Shown here: positions 16,708 through 24,494 of the stretch, piece after piece
How the letters are laid out: every line of letters begins with the position of its first letter
Position numbering within the stretch: position 1 is the stretch's first letter
DNA from: Leptolyngbya sp. SIO1E4
Lineage (GTDB): Bacteria; Cyanobacteriota; Cyanobacteriia; Phormidesmidales; Phormidesmidaceae
DNA length: 64,000 nucleotides
Direction: 5' to 3'
Assembly (NCBI GenBank): GCA_010672825.2
Contig: JAAHFU020000002.1
Location: 1,686,001-1,750,000, forward strand
Translations under genes and position numbers: made by a program
The notes under the pieces: generated by a model
Told to the model about the DNA's origin: nothing
Seen by the model: only the letters and a program-made list of their open reading frames with translations
Database searches by the model: none

Positions 16708-16904
16708 ATGAGTAAGAGAACTCAGGTCACAGTATCGGATCGCTTGGCAGAGGGGTTAGAGAAATGGGCGACTATGATGGTCGGCCTGTTTCAAATCTGT
16801 GTGCCTACTTGTTAGAGCGGGCGGTGAGTGAAGCGAAATGGGAAGGGGTGCAGTGGAGTACTCAGCAAGGCGGAGGTACTCAAAGTCATTCCACCCAGCC
16901 ATAA
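16708..16904 (+). pseudogene. Frameshifted small ribbon-helix-helix-type protein gene
   Basis: The ATG at 16708 encodes MSKRTQVTVSDRLAEGLEKW and then hits a TAG at 16813 after out-of-frame residues. In another frame the reading resumes as DYDGRPVSNLCAYLLERAVS and runs to the TAA at 16902. Joined, the two give a roughly 65-residue RHH (CopG/Arc-like) protein: beta strand RTQVTVSD, helices, then a LCAYLLERAV helix. The pattern fits loss of one base near 16769 (TGGGCGACTAT). It was probably an antitoxin or small DNA-binding protein; no toxin partner is visible. Confidence 0.65.
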
Positions 16905-17022
16905 CGCAGGTTGGAACGTTTCAAAAGACTGATATACGAAGCATCTAGATTCACCGTAGCGGCATAAGTCACTATGCAAGTGCTACGGGAGAACAGCAAA
17001 GCAAGATTATTACTTTTGGGAA

Positions 17023-17050
17023 TCAGCTATCTGTTTAAACAGATAGCTGA
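17023..17050. promoter_or_regulatory. Perfect 28-bp palindrome upstream of the CHAT-TIR gene
   Basis: TCAGCTATCTGTTT (17023-17036) is followed immediately by its exact reverse complement (17037-17050), without a spacer. It lies 50 bp before the ATG at 17100. It could be an operator for a dimeric regulator, a hairpin in the leader, or a terminator for transcription arriving from upstream; no T run follows. A 14-bp perfect arm is unlikely by chance. Confidence 0.7.
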
Positions 17051-17099
17051 ATAGAAAACCGAAGGCTATATTTGGTAAGGACTCAGCTCTTTAGGTCGC

Positions 17100-18218
17100 A
17101 TGACAGATATCCCCAAAGTCAGAAAAATCCTGGTTTTAGCTGCAAATCCAAAAGACACAGTAAAGCTGCGTTTGGATCAAGAAGTTCGGGATATCCAAGA
17201 AGGGTTACAGCGCTCAAAACAGCGAGACCAGTTTGTCATTGAGCAACGCTGGTCGGTAAGGCCAAGAGATATCCAACGAGCACTGCTAGATGTTGAGCCT
17301 CATATTCTTCATTTCCTTGGACATGGTACGAGCAATGAGGGATTGGTTTTTGAAGATAATGCGGGTAATGCCCAGTTCGTTTCTGGTGATGCACTGGCCA
17401 ATCTGTTTGCACTTTTCGCTGAACAAATTGAGTGCGTTGTTCTAAACGGCTGTTACTCGGCTGAACAAGGCGACGCGATCGCTCAGCAAATCCCCTTTGT
17501 TGTTGGACTACGCCAATCCATAGCAGATGCAGCCGCGATCGAGTTTGCCGTTGGCTTTTATGATGCTTTGGGGAATGGACGTACCGTTGAGTTTGCTCAC
17601 CAGCTAGGATGCAGTGCTATTGAGCTAGCTGGATTTGAAGTAAATCCCCGCCCTGTTCTGCTGACAAAGACGGACGAAATACCTGAAAATCCCTCACCTG
17701 CTCTTACAGAAAATACAGCTCCCTCCAAGGCATCTGAAGCGTCAGAAAAAGATCAAGCTTCAGACAGTGGCATATCGGTTTTCTTTTCTTATGCTCACGA
17801 AGATGAAGACTTGCGAGATGAGTTAGCCAAGCATCTTAGGAATATGGAGCGTCGCGGGATTATTTCATCTTGGTATGACAGAGATATTTCTGCTGGGAGC
17901 GAATGGGCTGGGCAAATTGACGACAACCTAGATAAGGCTCAAATTATCTTGTTACTTGTCAGCTCAGATTTCATGGATTCTGACTACTGCAACGATGTTG
18001 AGCTGAAGCGAGCAATGGAGCGTCACCGTAAGGGTAATGCTTGTGTAATTCCTGTCATACTCAGACCTACTGACTGGAAAGGGGCAGAGTTTGATAGTTT
18101 GCAGGCTTTACCCAAGGATGCTCTTCCTGTCACGAAGTGGGCTGACAAAGATGAGGCATTTCTCGACATTGCCAAAGGGATTCGGCGGGTCGCTGAGGGG
18201 CTTAAAAAAAAAGCATAG
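17100..18218 (+). CDS. CHAT protease-like domain + TIR domain protein
   Basis: A 372-residue protein. Residues 7-190 form a CHAT (caspase-like) domain beginning ILVLAANPKDTVKLRLDQEV. The His-Cys dyad is intact: HFLGHG (His75) and VVLNGCYS (Cys118). A low-complexity linker (195-222) leads to a TIR domain (225-366): ISVFFSYAHEDEDLRDELAK, SSWYDRDISAGSEWAGQID, and SDYCNDVELKRAMERH with the NADase-type Glu301. It ends at TAG 18216 directly after nine A residues. The next frame is open from there into the NB-ARC gene, so this may be the N-terminal half of a larger protein. CHAT and TIR are both cell-suicide or signalling effectors in bacterial immunity; target and trigger are unknown. Confidence 0.88.
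   Translation: MTDIPKVRKILVLAANPKDTVKLRLDQEVRDIQEGLQRSKQRDQFVIEQRWSVRPRDIQRALLDVEPHILHFLGHGTSNEGLVFEDNAGNAQFVSGDALANLFALFAEQIECVVLNGCYSAEQGDAIAQQIPFVVGLRQSIADAAAIEFAVGFYDALGNGRTVEFAHQLGCSAIELAGFEVNPRPVLLTKTDEIPENPSPALTENTAPSKASEASEKDQASDSGISVFFSYAHEDEDLRDELAKHLRNMERRGIISSWYDRDISAGSEWAGQIDDNLDKAQIILLLVSSDFMDSDYCNDVELKRAMERHRKGNACVIPVILRPTDWKGAEFDSLQALPKDALPVTKWADKDEAFLDIAKGIRRVAEGLKKKA
18201..18218 (+). other. A9 slippery sequence at the CHAT-TIR stop codon (candidate -1 frameshift or transcript slippage site)
   Basis: The reading is CTT AAA AAA AAA GCA TAG in the frame of CHAT-TIR. Moving one base back on the A run gives AAA AGC ATA GCG GTT and stays open into the downstream gene. The extra residues, KSIAVPSKEPTDSERLTRL then NSAAKIPFVLP, read like a natural linker before the NB-ARC domain. 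The downstream frame opens only after the TAA at 18203-18205, exactly at the A run. Programmed frameshifting, polymerase slippage, true mutation or a sequencing error in the homopolymer are all possible. Confidence 0.6.
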
Positions 18219-18289
18219 CGGTTCCGTCGAAAGAACCAACTGATTCTGAACGATTAACACGACTGAATAGTGCAGCGAAGATTCCCTTC

Positions 18290-21200
18290 GTGCTGCCACA
18301 GGTAGATATTCGTACGTTCACTGGACGAAAAAAAGAACTTGAGCAATTACAGTCCCTCTTAATCGATATTGAGGAATCAAGAGTTTGTAGCATTGTGGGT
18401 TTGTCGGGGGGCGGCGGCATCGGCAAATCAGCGCTTGCCGCTCACTTTGCGACTGAATACCAAGACGCTTTTCCAGATGGCGTCATTGGGTTGCGGGTAG
18501 AGGAAAAAGATGTCAATACCGTCGCCCGTGACTTTATTCTTGAGCTTTATAAGTACATAGGCCAAACCTTGGATCCTGAAGAGGATCGTGAAGCAGCGGT
18601 GTTGATGAAGGAAGCATTCGGACAGTTAAGAATGCTTTTGATCTTCGACAATGCAGATAATGCCAATGCCTTGCAACCGTTGGTTAATGCCGTCGATAAA
18701 TCAGCCATCATAATTACCACCCGCGATCGCGGATTGCCAATTTCCCTTAACGTTCCGCCAGATGGCATCGTTGATGTCCCCGTACTACCGACATCAGATT
18801 CTCTACGGCTACTTAAACGGATTATTGGTGAAAATCGAGTGAATGAAGAAGTAGAGGCAGCCAACGAAATTATTCAACTCGTTGAAAATCTACCCTTAGC
18901 CTTACAAATTGCTGGAGCCTATTTAAAGCTACAAAATCAGCGGAGTTTGAGTGACTATGCGGCCTATCTTAGTGAGGAGAAGAAAAGATTAGGAAGGCTT
19001 AAGTTCCGAGGTAATGAACAACTCAATCTGCGAGCTTCCTTTGAGTTAAGCCTCAAGTTACTGCAACCTGAGACGGTAGACTTTTTTGCTTGTCTCAGCG
19101 TATGTGGCCGAGATGGATTTTCACGACGGGCAGCCATGGCAGCAGGAGGACTCGAAGATGAGTTTGAAGCACAAGATCTTCTAGACCCACTGTATCAGCT
19201 TTCGTTAATTAACTACGCTGAAGCTGGAGAAAATCGCTTTATCCTTCATTCACTAATCCATCTGCTTGCTCAAGAAATAGCAGAAGTCGAAGGAATTTTT
19301 GCAGTAGCTAGAGAAAGACATAGTGAGTTTTTCATAAATCTAGCCAAAGCAAGCGATATTGAAAATGTATCCATTGCCCAGGAAATTGCAGAGGATCTTG
19401 ACGACCTCATTTTGGCAGTTGACTGGCTCTCCACTCAGGAAAAGCCAGAGTATATTTTTGCATTGAATTTACTTCCAATATTTCAAAGATTCGGCTATTG
19501 GGAAAAAGCGGTTGACTTGATGCAAGGCTTTCAGCGATTAGCTGAGATAAGGGAAGATTGGTATGGCGTTGTACAATTTAGAATTCAGCAAGCCAAGTAT
19601 TTGTCGCTTTTAAGCAAGTACGATGAAGCCCTTGAAATAGTAGAACCCATAGAATCTACGCTGCCTATGATTGGTAGCGAAAGAACCGCGCTTCGTTGTG
19701 AGCAAATGTGGCTCAGTACGCTAAAAGGAATATTGCTAAAAAAAGGATTAGCGGAAGAGGCTATTGCCGCGCTCCAGCGCGCCATCGACATTGACGAAGC
19801 CCTGGAGAATTCTCAGAGTCTCAGTATTGGCCTAACTGCACTAGGAGGTGTGCTGCGGCAACAGCAGCGCTGGGATGAGGCGATTGTGGTGTTTCAACAC
19901 GCTGTTGAAATTAACGAAACCCTAAAAAATCCTCAGCAGCTCAGCATTAGCTTAACTGCGTTAGGGGGCGTGCTGCAGCAACGGCAGCGCTGGGATGAGG
20001 CCATTGAGGTGCTCCAACGGGCCGTCGAGGTCGCTGAACCCCTGGAAAATTCTCAGCAGCTCAGTATTAGCTTAAATGCGCTAGGGGGCATGCTGCAGCA
20101 ACGGCAGCGCTGGGATGAGGCCATTAAGGTGCTCCAACGGGCCGTCGAGGTCGCTGAACCCCTGGAAAATTCTCAGAGTCTCAGTATTAGCTTAAATGCG
20201 CTGGGGGGCGTGCTGCAGCAACGGCAGCGCTGGGATGAGGCGATCTCAACATACGAACGAGCGGCTAAAGTCGCTGAAGATTTAGATGATCTCGACTACC
20301 TCAAGACAAGTTTGTTTCATTTGGGCAATCTCCTTCAACAGCAACAGCTTTGGAGTAAGAGTCTCAAGCTTCTTCAGTACGCCACTCAAACTTCTCAGAA
20401 ACGCAGTAATCCTGGAATCCTCAAACTTTATCTGAGCCGACTGAGAAAATTTTTACCTCAATATGCTTCCCGGGAAGACGTCGTGGTAGCTCTATCCGAC
20501 TCTATTGAAGTTGCCAAGCAGCTTGGTGATCCAGCCGCTCTAAGGATGGCCTATATCTTACTAGGGGATGTTTTAAGTCAACATCAAGAATGGGATAAGG
20601 CAACTGAGACAAGGCATAAAGCAGTCGAAGTTGCTCAAGAGTTTGGAGATAAGCAAATGATTGTCTCCAGTCTGAACTCTTTGGGGGATGTTCTTCTTCA
20701 GCAAGAGCGCTGGGATGAAGCCATCACCGTACTCCAACGCGCTGTAGAAATTGCCGAAACCCTGGAGAATTCTCAAAGTCTGAGTATTAGCTTGAATGCG
20801 CTGGGGGGAGTACTGCAGCGGCGGCAGCGTTGGGATGAAGCCATCGCGGCACTCCAACGGGCCGTAGAAGTTGCCGAAACCCTGGAGAATCCTCAAAGTC
20901 TGAGTATTAGCTTGAATGCGCTGGGAGGAGTACTGCAGCGGCGGCAGCGTTGGGACGAAGCCATCGCGGTACTCCAACGCGCTGTGGAGTTGGCAGAAGA
21001 GCAACACGATAATCAATCTTTAGCTGTTGCTCTAAGCTCGCAGGGCAGAACTCTACAACTAAAGCACCAGCCTCAGGATGCAATACCTGTTTTGTTGAAA
21101 GGACTAGAAATCTCGGAGGACCTAGAAGATTCTCGTAGCCTGGGCATTATCTTGAATACCCTGGGTGGGGTGTATAAAGATTTACAACAATGGGAAGACT

Positions 21201-21907
21201 CCGAACGCTGCTTTAGACGCTGTTTTGATCTCGCCCATAAGGAAAAGAATGTCATGGGTAAAGCCATTGCTTTAAATGGATTAGGCCAAGTGTCGGAAAA
21301 ACAAGGTGGTGAGAAGTTTAGGATTGCTATGGCTGCGTTTCGAGAGAGCATAAAACTTGGTGAGCAGGAAAATAACTCGTCACATCTCGCTAAAGTACAC
21401 ACGGCAATGGGGCAGGCGTTGTTTAGAAACGAGCAAATTGAGGATGCGATTATACACCTGAAGCAAAGCTTTGAAATTGATGTCGCTAGCCACAATCAAC
21501 GCGGAGTCTCACTGATTATGCTCTATCTTGCCCCTGCGCTCACTTGGCAAGGAAGAAGTGATGAGGCCATCCAATACACACAAAAAGCGTTAGAAATTGC
21601 CCCTTCTCATTGGGGGTTGCTCAATCTCTATCAGCAGCTTGCAGGTACCCAAGCGGCCATAAATGGACATCTCGTTAAACAGGGCATGGTGAAATTTATT
21701 CGGCGAAACAAAACAGGTTTCCGCTATGGTTACATTGCTCCTGCTGACGGAAGTCGTGATGTCTATTTCCGTGAGGGCTTTATCGATGCATCCGTCATAG
21801 ACATAATGGATGTAGGCACTTTAGTTGAAGTTAGAGTTAAGCAACAGGCTAAAGGGCCATTTGCCGAGAGTATCCGTATATTGCCTGAGATTGGTGAAGT
21901 TTCCTAA
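18290..21907 (+). CDS. NB-ARC (STAND) ATPase with TPR array and C-terminal cold-shock-like domain
   Basis: A 1,205-residue protein counted from the GTG at 18290; coding-like sequence continues upstream in frame to 18206, so the true N-terminus may come from the CHAT-TIR gene by frameshifting. The NB-ARC domain has Walker A GLSGGGGIGKSAL (37-49), Walker B LLIFDNAD (116-123), the TTR sensor IITTRDRG and the ENLPLAL motif (199-205). From about residue 400 to 1120 there are some 16 TPR-like repeats, several nearly identical at DNA level. The last 70 residues (MVKFIRRNKTGFRYGYIAPA, DGSRDVYFREGF, LVEVRVKQQAKGPFAESIRI) resemble a cold-shock/OB domain, a nucleic-acid binder. Predicted role: ligand-sensing oligomerising switch for the CHAT-TIR effector. 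Confidence 0.88.
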   Translation: MLPQVDIRTFTGRKKELEQLQSLLIDIEESRVCSIVGLSGGGGIGKSALAAHFATEYQDAFPDGVIGLRVEEKDVNTVARDFILELYKYIGQTLDPEEDREAAVLMKEAFGQLRMLLIFDNADNANALQPLVNAVDKSAIIITTRDRGLPISLNVPPDGIVDVPVLPTSDSLRLLKRIIGENRVNEEVEAANEIIQLVENLPLALQIAGAYLKLQNQRSLSDYAAYLSEEKKRLGRLKFRGNEQLNLRASFELSLKLLQPETVDFFACLSVCGRDGFSRRAAMAAGGLEDEFEAQDLLDPLYQLSLINYAEAGENRFILHSLIHLLAQEIAEVEGIFAVARERHSEFFINLAKASDIENVSIAQEIAEDLDDLILAVDWLSTQEKPEYIFALNLLPIFQRFGYWEKAVDLMQGFQRLAEIREDWYGVVQFRIQQAKYLSLLSKYDEALEIVEPIESTLPMIGSERTALRCEQMWLSTLKGILLKKGLAEEAIAALQRAIDIDEALENSQSLSIGLTALGGVLRQQQRWDEAIVVFQHAVEINETLKNPQQLSISLTALGGVLQQRQRWDEAIEVLQRAVEVAEPLENSQQLSISLNALGGMLQQRQRWDEAIKVLQRAVEVAEPLENSQSLSISLNALGGVLQQRQRWDEAISTYERAAKVAEDLDDLDYLKTSLFHLGNLLQQQQLWSKSLKLLQYATQTSQKRSNPGILKLYLSRLRKFLPQYASREDVVVALSDSIEVAKQLGDPAALRMAYILLGDVLSQHQEWDKATETRHKAVEVAQEFGDKQMIVSSLNSLGDVLLQQERWDEAITVLQRAVEIAETLENSQSLSISLNALGGVLQRRQRWDEAIAALQRAVEVAETLENPQSLSISLNALGGVLQRRQRWDEAIAVLQRAVELAEEQHDNQSLAVALSSQGRTLQLKHQPQDAIPVLLKGLEISEDLEDSRSLGIILNTLGGVYKDLQQWEDSERCFRRCFDLAHKEKNVMGKAIALNGLGQVSEKQGGEKFRIAMAAFRESIKLGEQENNSSHLAKVHTAMGQALFRNEQIEDAIIHLKQSFEIDVASHNQRGVSLIMLYLAPALTWQGRSDEAIQYTQKALEIAPSHWGLLNLYQQLAGTQAAINGHLVKQGMVKFIRRNKTGFRYGYIAPADGSRDVYFREGFIDASVIDIMDVGTLVEVRVKQQAKGPFAESIRILPEIGEVS
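19750..20266 (+). repeat. First array of 120-bp TPR-encoding DNA repeats
   Basis: The motif TGGGATGAGG recurs at 19871, 19991, 20111 and 20231, exactly 120 bp apart. The 40-residue unit reads LNALGGVLQQRQRWDEAI then VLQRAVEVAEPLENSQ. Neighbouring units differ at only a few bases, showing recent duplication or gene conversion. Confidence 0.85.
20680..20996 (+). repeat. Second array of 120-bp TPR-encoding DNA repeats
   Basis: Related units have TGGGATGAAG at 20711 and 20831 and TGGGACGAAG at 20951, in the same 120-bp register as the first array (480 bp after its last unit). A more diverged unit (TGGGATAAGG, 20591) lies in between. Confidence 0.85.
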
Positions 21908-21993
21908 CTAAATTTTGGTAAGCAAGGAAATGCTTCGTGACCTGTGCTGCCAGAAATACCGCTTACTCTGACAGTGGCAAATTGATGTTTACA

Positions 21994-22089
21994 TATAGCC
22001 TTGTTCAGGTGAGTCCAGTACATCCGGGTCAAGACAGGGTCTAGGGTTTGGGGTCTAGGGTGTGCTTGATTAGCTTGCATACCGCTATA
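21994..22089. repeat. Dispersed 95-bp repeat family 1, copy 1
   Basis: Begins TATAGCCTTGTTCAGG, contains GGGTCTAGGGTTTGGGG, and ends CCGCTATA, so the ends are inverted (TATAGC/GCTATA). Other copies: 26394-26489, 33080-33173 (opposite strand), 41412-41494 and 60640-60746. Short length, inverted ends and intergenic position suggest a miniature non-autonomous element. Confidence 0.75.
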
Positions 22090-22168
22090 AAAACTTGAGC
22101 ACTCCTCTTGATTGATATAAGACACTTCTGTATTTCAATAAGTATGAATACTCACCTCAAACTCAGCT

Positions 22169-22552
22169 TCAATCCCACCATCCTCGAGCGTAGGGTAGCT
22201 TAATAAACTGGGCATGAATCCAGCCTTCAAATTCTGATTCTAGAAAGCGAACCTTAATCCAGGTTTCACACTCAGAACTAAATGCCTGGCCGATGACATT
22301 AATGGAATCCCCCACAAGTCCATAGGCAGAGGCTTCATACTCAGTTCCCGGCCCTGTTCGAACATTGACTCGGCTCCCCGGTTCTTCGCCATCAATATAT
22401 CCGGGCTCAGGTTCTGGATAGAGAAACGCTTCTCCTGCAGGTACGTAATCATCAACGACAGGGCAGACTTCAATCGTCTGGGCTTGGGCAGGAATTGTGA
22501 CTATCAAGCATGTGATTGCAGTGATACTGAGCCCAGTTAACGTTTGCTTCAC
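22169..22552 (-). CDS. Secreted SH3b-domain protein
   Basis: A 127-residue protein starting at a GTG (22552) after AAAAGGAATTC. The signal peptide MKQTLTGLSITAITCLIVTI cleaves near AQAQ. The rest is a bacterial SH3 domain (SRVNVRTGPGTEYEASAYGL, INVIGQAF, WIKVRFLESEFEGWIHAQF) with two Cys that may form a disulfide. Such domains bind cell-wall peptides or act as modules of envelope proteins. It has no catalytic partner domain. It lies opposite to the metalloprotease gene, sharing a 320-bp upstream region. Confidence 0.82.
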   Translation of the reverse strand: MKQTLTGLSITAITCLIVTIPAQAQTIEVCPVVDDYVPAGEAFLYPEPEPGYIDGEEPGSRVNVRTGPGTEYEASAYGLVGDSINVIGQAFSSECETWIKVRFLESEFEGWIHAQFIKLPYARGWWD

Positions 22553-22874
22553 GACGAATTCCTTTTACGAATAGCGCTCCACTGCTAGTAAACCCATCTT
22601 TCTAGGATGATGCGCTTGTTTCACTCAGGAGATACTGGATGATTCCCCGTAGGGTTGGGGCGTATTTTCCATATTGATGCTACTGAATTGATGCTACTGA
22701 AATTAAGGCATTAGACCTCCTGGTCATATTTTTTACAGGGAAAGGTTTAGTTTTTAGATGGATTTAGGTTTTTTGACTTTGATATTCTTAGGCTAGTATT
22801 AGCAACATTAGGTCAGTGTCAGTGCTCAAGTGAAACCCAAAGTAGCAGCAAATATTTTGTGAGGTACTTTCCTA
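22553..22874. promoter_or_regulatory. Divergent intergenic region with a candidate promoter for the protease gene
   Basis: TTGACT at 22773-22778 and AGTATT at 22795-22800 are separated by 16 bp and could be -35 and -10 elements directed to 22875. A direct duplication TTGATGCTACTGAA occurs near 22673-22700. Nothing else recognisable was seen. Confidence 0.35.
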
Positions 22875-23663
22875 ATGTTTAATATCGAAGTCAGATTTCT
22901 AGGAGGGCTTTCATCCAGTCAACAACGCATCTTTCAAGAAGCCTCTGAACGATGGTCACAAATTATCACAGGCGATCTGCCAAGCGTGTTTGTGGATGGA
23001 GAGGTGATTGACGATGTGTTGATAGAAGCCAGTGGAGGGTTTATCGATGGCCAAGGCGGTGTGCTTGGGAGAGCAGGGCCAACCCAACTGCGCTCTGGCT
23101 CTTTACTGCCAGCCAAAGGAATTATGGAATTTGATACGGCTGATCTGATCCGGCAAGAGCAAGAAGGCAGCCTGATCAACACGATAATCCATGAGATGGG
23201 ACATGTTTTAGGCATTGGGACGACTTGGTCGCTTAGCAGTTTTCTCATTGGCTGCTCAGATGTCATCAACTCCCCTAACCCTTTATATACCGGTGCTAAC
23301 GCCCAAAGAGAATTTGCTGCTCTCATCAATGAACAAACGCCTCAACCCGTTCCGGTAGCCAATCGAGGTGGCCCAGGAACCCGTTGTGGACACTGGAGAG
23401 AAGATGTTTTTGGAAACGAGTTGATGACTGGGTTCCTGAATGTGGGAACCAACCCGCTCAGTCGACTAACCATTGCCACCCTTGAAGACTTGGGCTATGA
23501 AGTTGATTACAATGCCGCAGATGCCTATCAACTACCCACTCCATTGCAGCTAGCGATGATGGGAATCAATGCAGATTTTCCTCATTCGCGACAATGCTCA
23601 ATGTGTGGTGCAACAAGGCGCGGGGTTCAACCCATTGTTTTACCTGAGAGTAGCTATGTCTAG
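22875..23663 (+). CDS. Leishmanolysin-like (M8-type) zinc metalloprotease
   Basis: A 262-residue protein. The metzincin zinc motif IIHEMGHVLGIG gives His106, Glu107 and His110. The distant third ligand is likely His173 (RCGHWRED) and the Met-turn NELMTG (Met184), the spaced arrangement typical of leishmanolysin relatives. The N-terminal FNIEVRFLGGLSSSQQRIF followed by RWSQIITGDLP is the family's usual opening. No signal peptide is visible at the ATG (22875), so it is either cytoplasmic or exported by another route. After the catalytic core is a short Cys-containing tail (QCSMCGATRRG). Substrate unknown. Confidence 0.85.
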   Translation: MFNIEVRFLGGLSSSQQRIFQEASERWSQIITGDLPSVFVDGEVIDDVLIEASGGFIDGQGGVLGRAGPTQLRSGSLLPAKGIMEFDTADLIRQEQEGSLINTIIHEMGHVLGIGTTWSLSSFLIGCSDVINSPNPLYTGANAQREFAALINEQTPQPVPVANRGGPGTRCGHWREDVFGNELMTGFLNVGTNPLSRLTIATLEDLGYEVDYNAADAYQLPTPLQLAMMGINADFPHSRQCSMCGATRRGVQPIVLPESSYV

Positions 23664-23690
23664 GCTTGCGGTTAAATCCCTTAACTAGGC

Positions 23691-24020
23691 ATGAATCCTT
23701 TACGTCACCTGCAAAGCACGCAGGATCTAGAGACGGTGCAAGAGGTTGTCGCCTTGTTAACAGCCTCTTTAGAACGGCTTTTTCCTGGCGGCCGTTTAGT
23801 GCCAGCTCGTTACTATGCCCTGTTACAAGAGTTGGTATCACTCGCGCCTTCCCTTCCCCAACCCCAGCAACAGCAACTTCTAGACACCTGCGATAGGATT
23901 ACTCGCAACAATGAGGTTGAGAAAAGCCTCAAGCGCATCTCAGTTTTAGATAAGTACAAACACATGTGGAATTCCGCGATCGCAACGGTTTCGTATCTTT
24001 TCCGAGCGCGATGGTGCTGA
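23691..24020 (+). CDS. Hypothetical 109-residue protein
   Basis: Starts at ATG 23691, 28 bp after the protease stop, so it could be co-transcribed. The sequence is mainly helical (LETVQEVVALLTASLERLFP, QQQQLLDTCDRITRNNEVEK) and has no recognised motif. A perfect hairpin follows the stop, supporting a real transcription unit. Function unknown. Confidence 0.5.
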   Translation: MNPLRHLQSTQDLETVQEVVALLTASLERLFPGGRLVPARYYALLQELVSLAPSLPQPQQQQLLDTCDRITRNNEVEKSLKRISVLDKYKHMWNSAIATVSYLFRARWC

Positions 24021-24036
24021 ACTTGGGCGTTTGTAA

Positions 24037-24067
24037 ATTGAATGCTGCATCGAATGCAGCATTCAAT
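24037..24067. terminator. Bidirectional hairpin between convergent genes
   Basis: ATTGAATGCTGCAT (24037-24050) pairs perfectly with ATGCAGCATTCAAT (24054-24067) around a CGA loop. It lies between the stops of the hypothetical gene (24020) and the Nif11 gene (24081). No T run follows on either strand. Confidence 0.65.
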
Positions 24068-24080
24068 GCAGCGCTGGGGG

Positions 24081-24494
24081 TTAACTGATTAAGCCTAAGC
24101 CTCTGAACCAGAGCTTTTCAAAACTGAAGCCAGGCACCGCTTCTGCTGCCCTGGCTGCCTGCTGCAGATCATCATTCGACAGTTCGACATCACACTGTTG
24201 GGCTAAGGCCATCACATCAGCAGGGGTTTGGCAGGTCTTTAACTGGTCGTCTAACACTTTTGTGTTCCGAACCTGGCTAAAAAAGCCGCCCACTTTAGGA
24301 TTGAGACTTTCAATCCAGTGCTGGTAAGCATTCTGCGCAATGGCCTGCAAATCTGCCCCAGTGAGGTCAAAGCCCTCTGCTTTTGCGAGCATCAGAAAGT
24401 CTACCGGGGAGGTAACTGTTCGGAGTTTAGCCTGCAGTTCTGGAGAGGCCGCGACTTTATCGTTGAACGCCTGCACAGAATCAGATGACATCAT
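24081..24494 (-). CDS. Protein with two Nif11-like domains
   Basis: About 137 residues from the ATG at 24494. Two copies of the Nif11-like fold follow each other: VQAFNDKVAASPELQAKLRT with FLMLAKAEGFDLTGADLQ, and FFSQVRNTKVLDDQLKTCQT with VMALAQQCDVELSNDDLQQA. Nif11-like domains occur as leader regions of ribosomal peptide precursors and as stand-alone proteins in cyanobacteria. The C-terminus (PGFSFEKLWFRGLGLIS) has no Gly-Gly cleavage site and no Cys/Ser/Thr-rich core, so a peptide precursor is unlikely. Role unknown. Confidence 0.8.
   Translation of the reverse strand: MMSSDSVQAFNDKVAASPELQAKLRTVTSPVDFLMLAKAEGFDLTGADLQAIAQNAYQHWIESLNPKVGGFFSQVRNTKVLDDQLKTCQTPADVMALAQQCDVELSNDDLQQAARAAEAVPGFSFEKLWFRGLGLIS

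Noticed and set aside
19750..20996. Regular 120-bp repeats as a CRISPR-like array
   Set aside because: The repeats are continuous coding DNA for TPR units, with no unique spacers.
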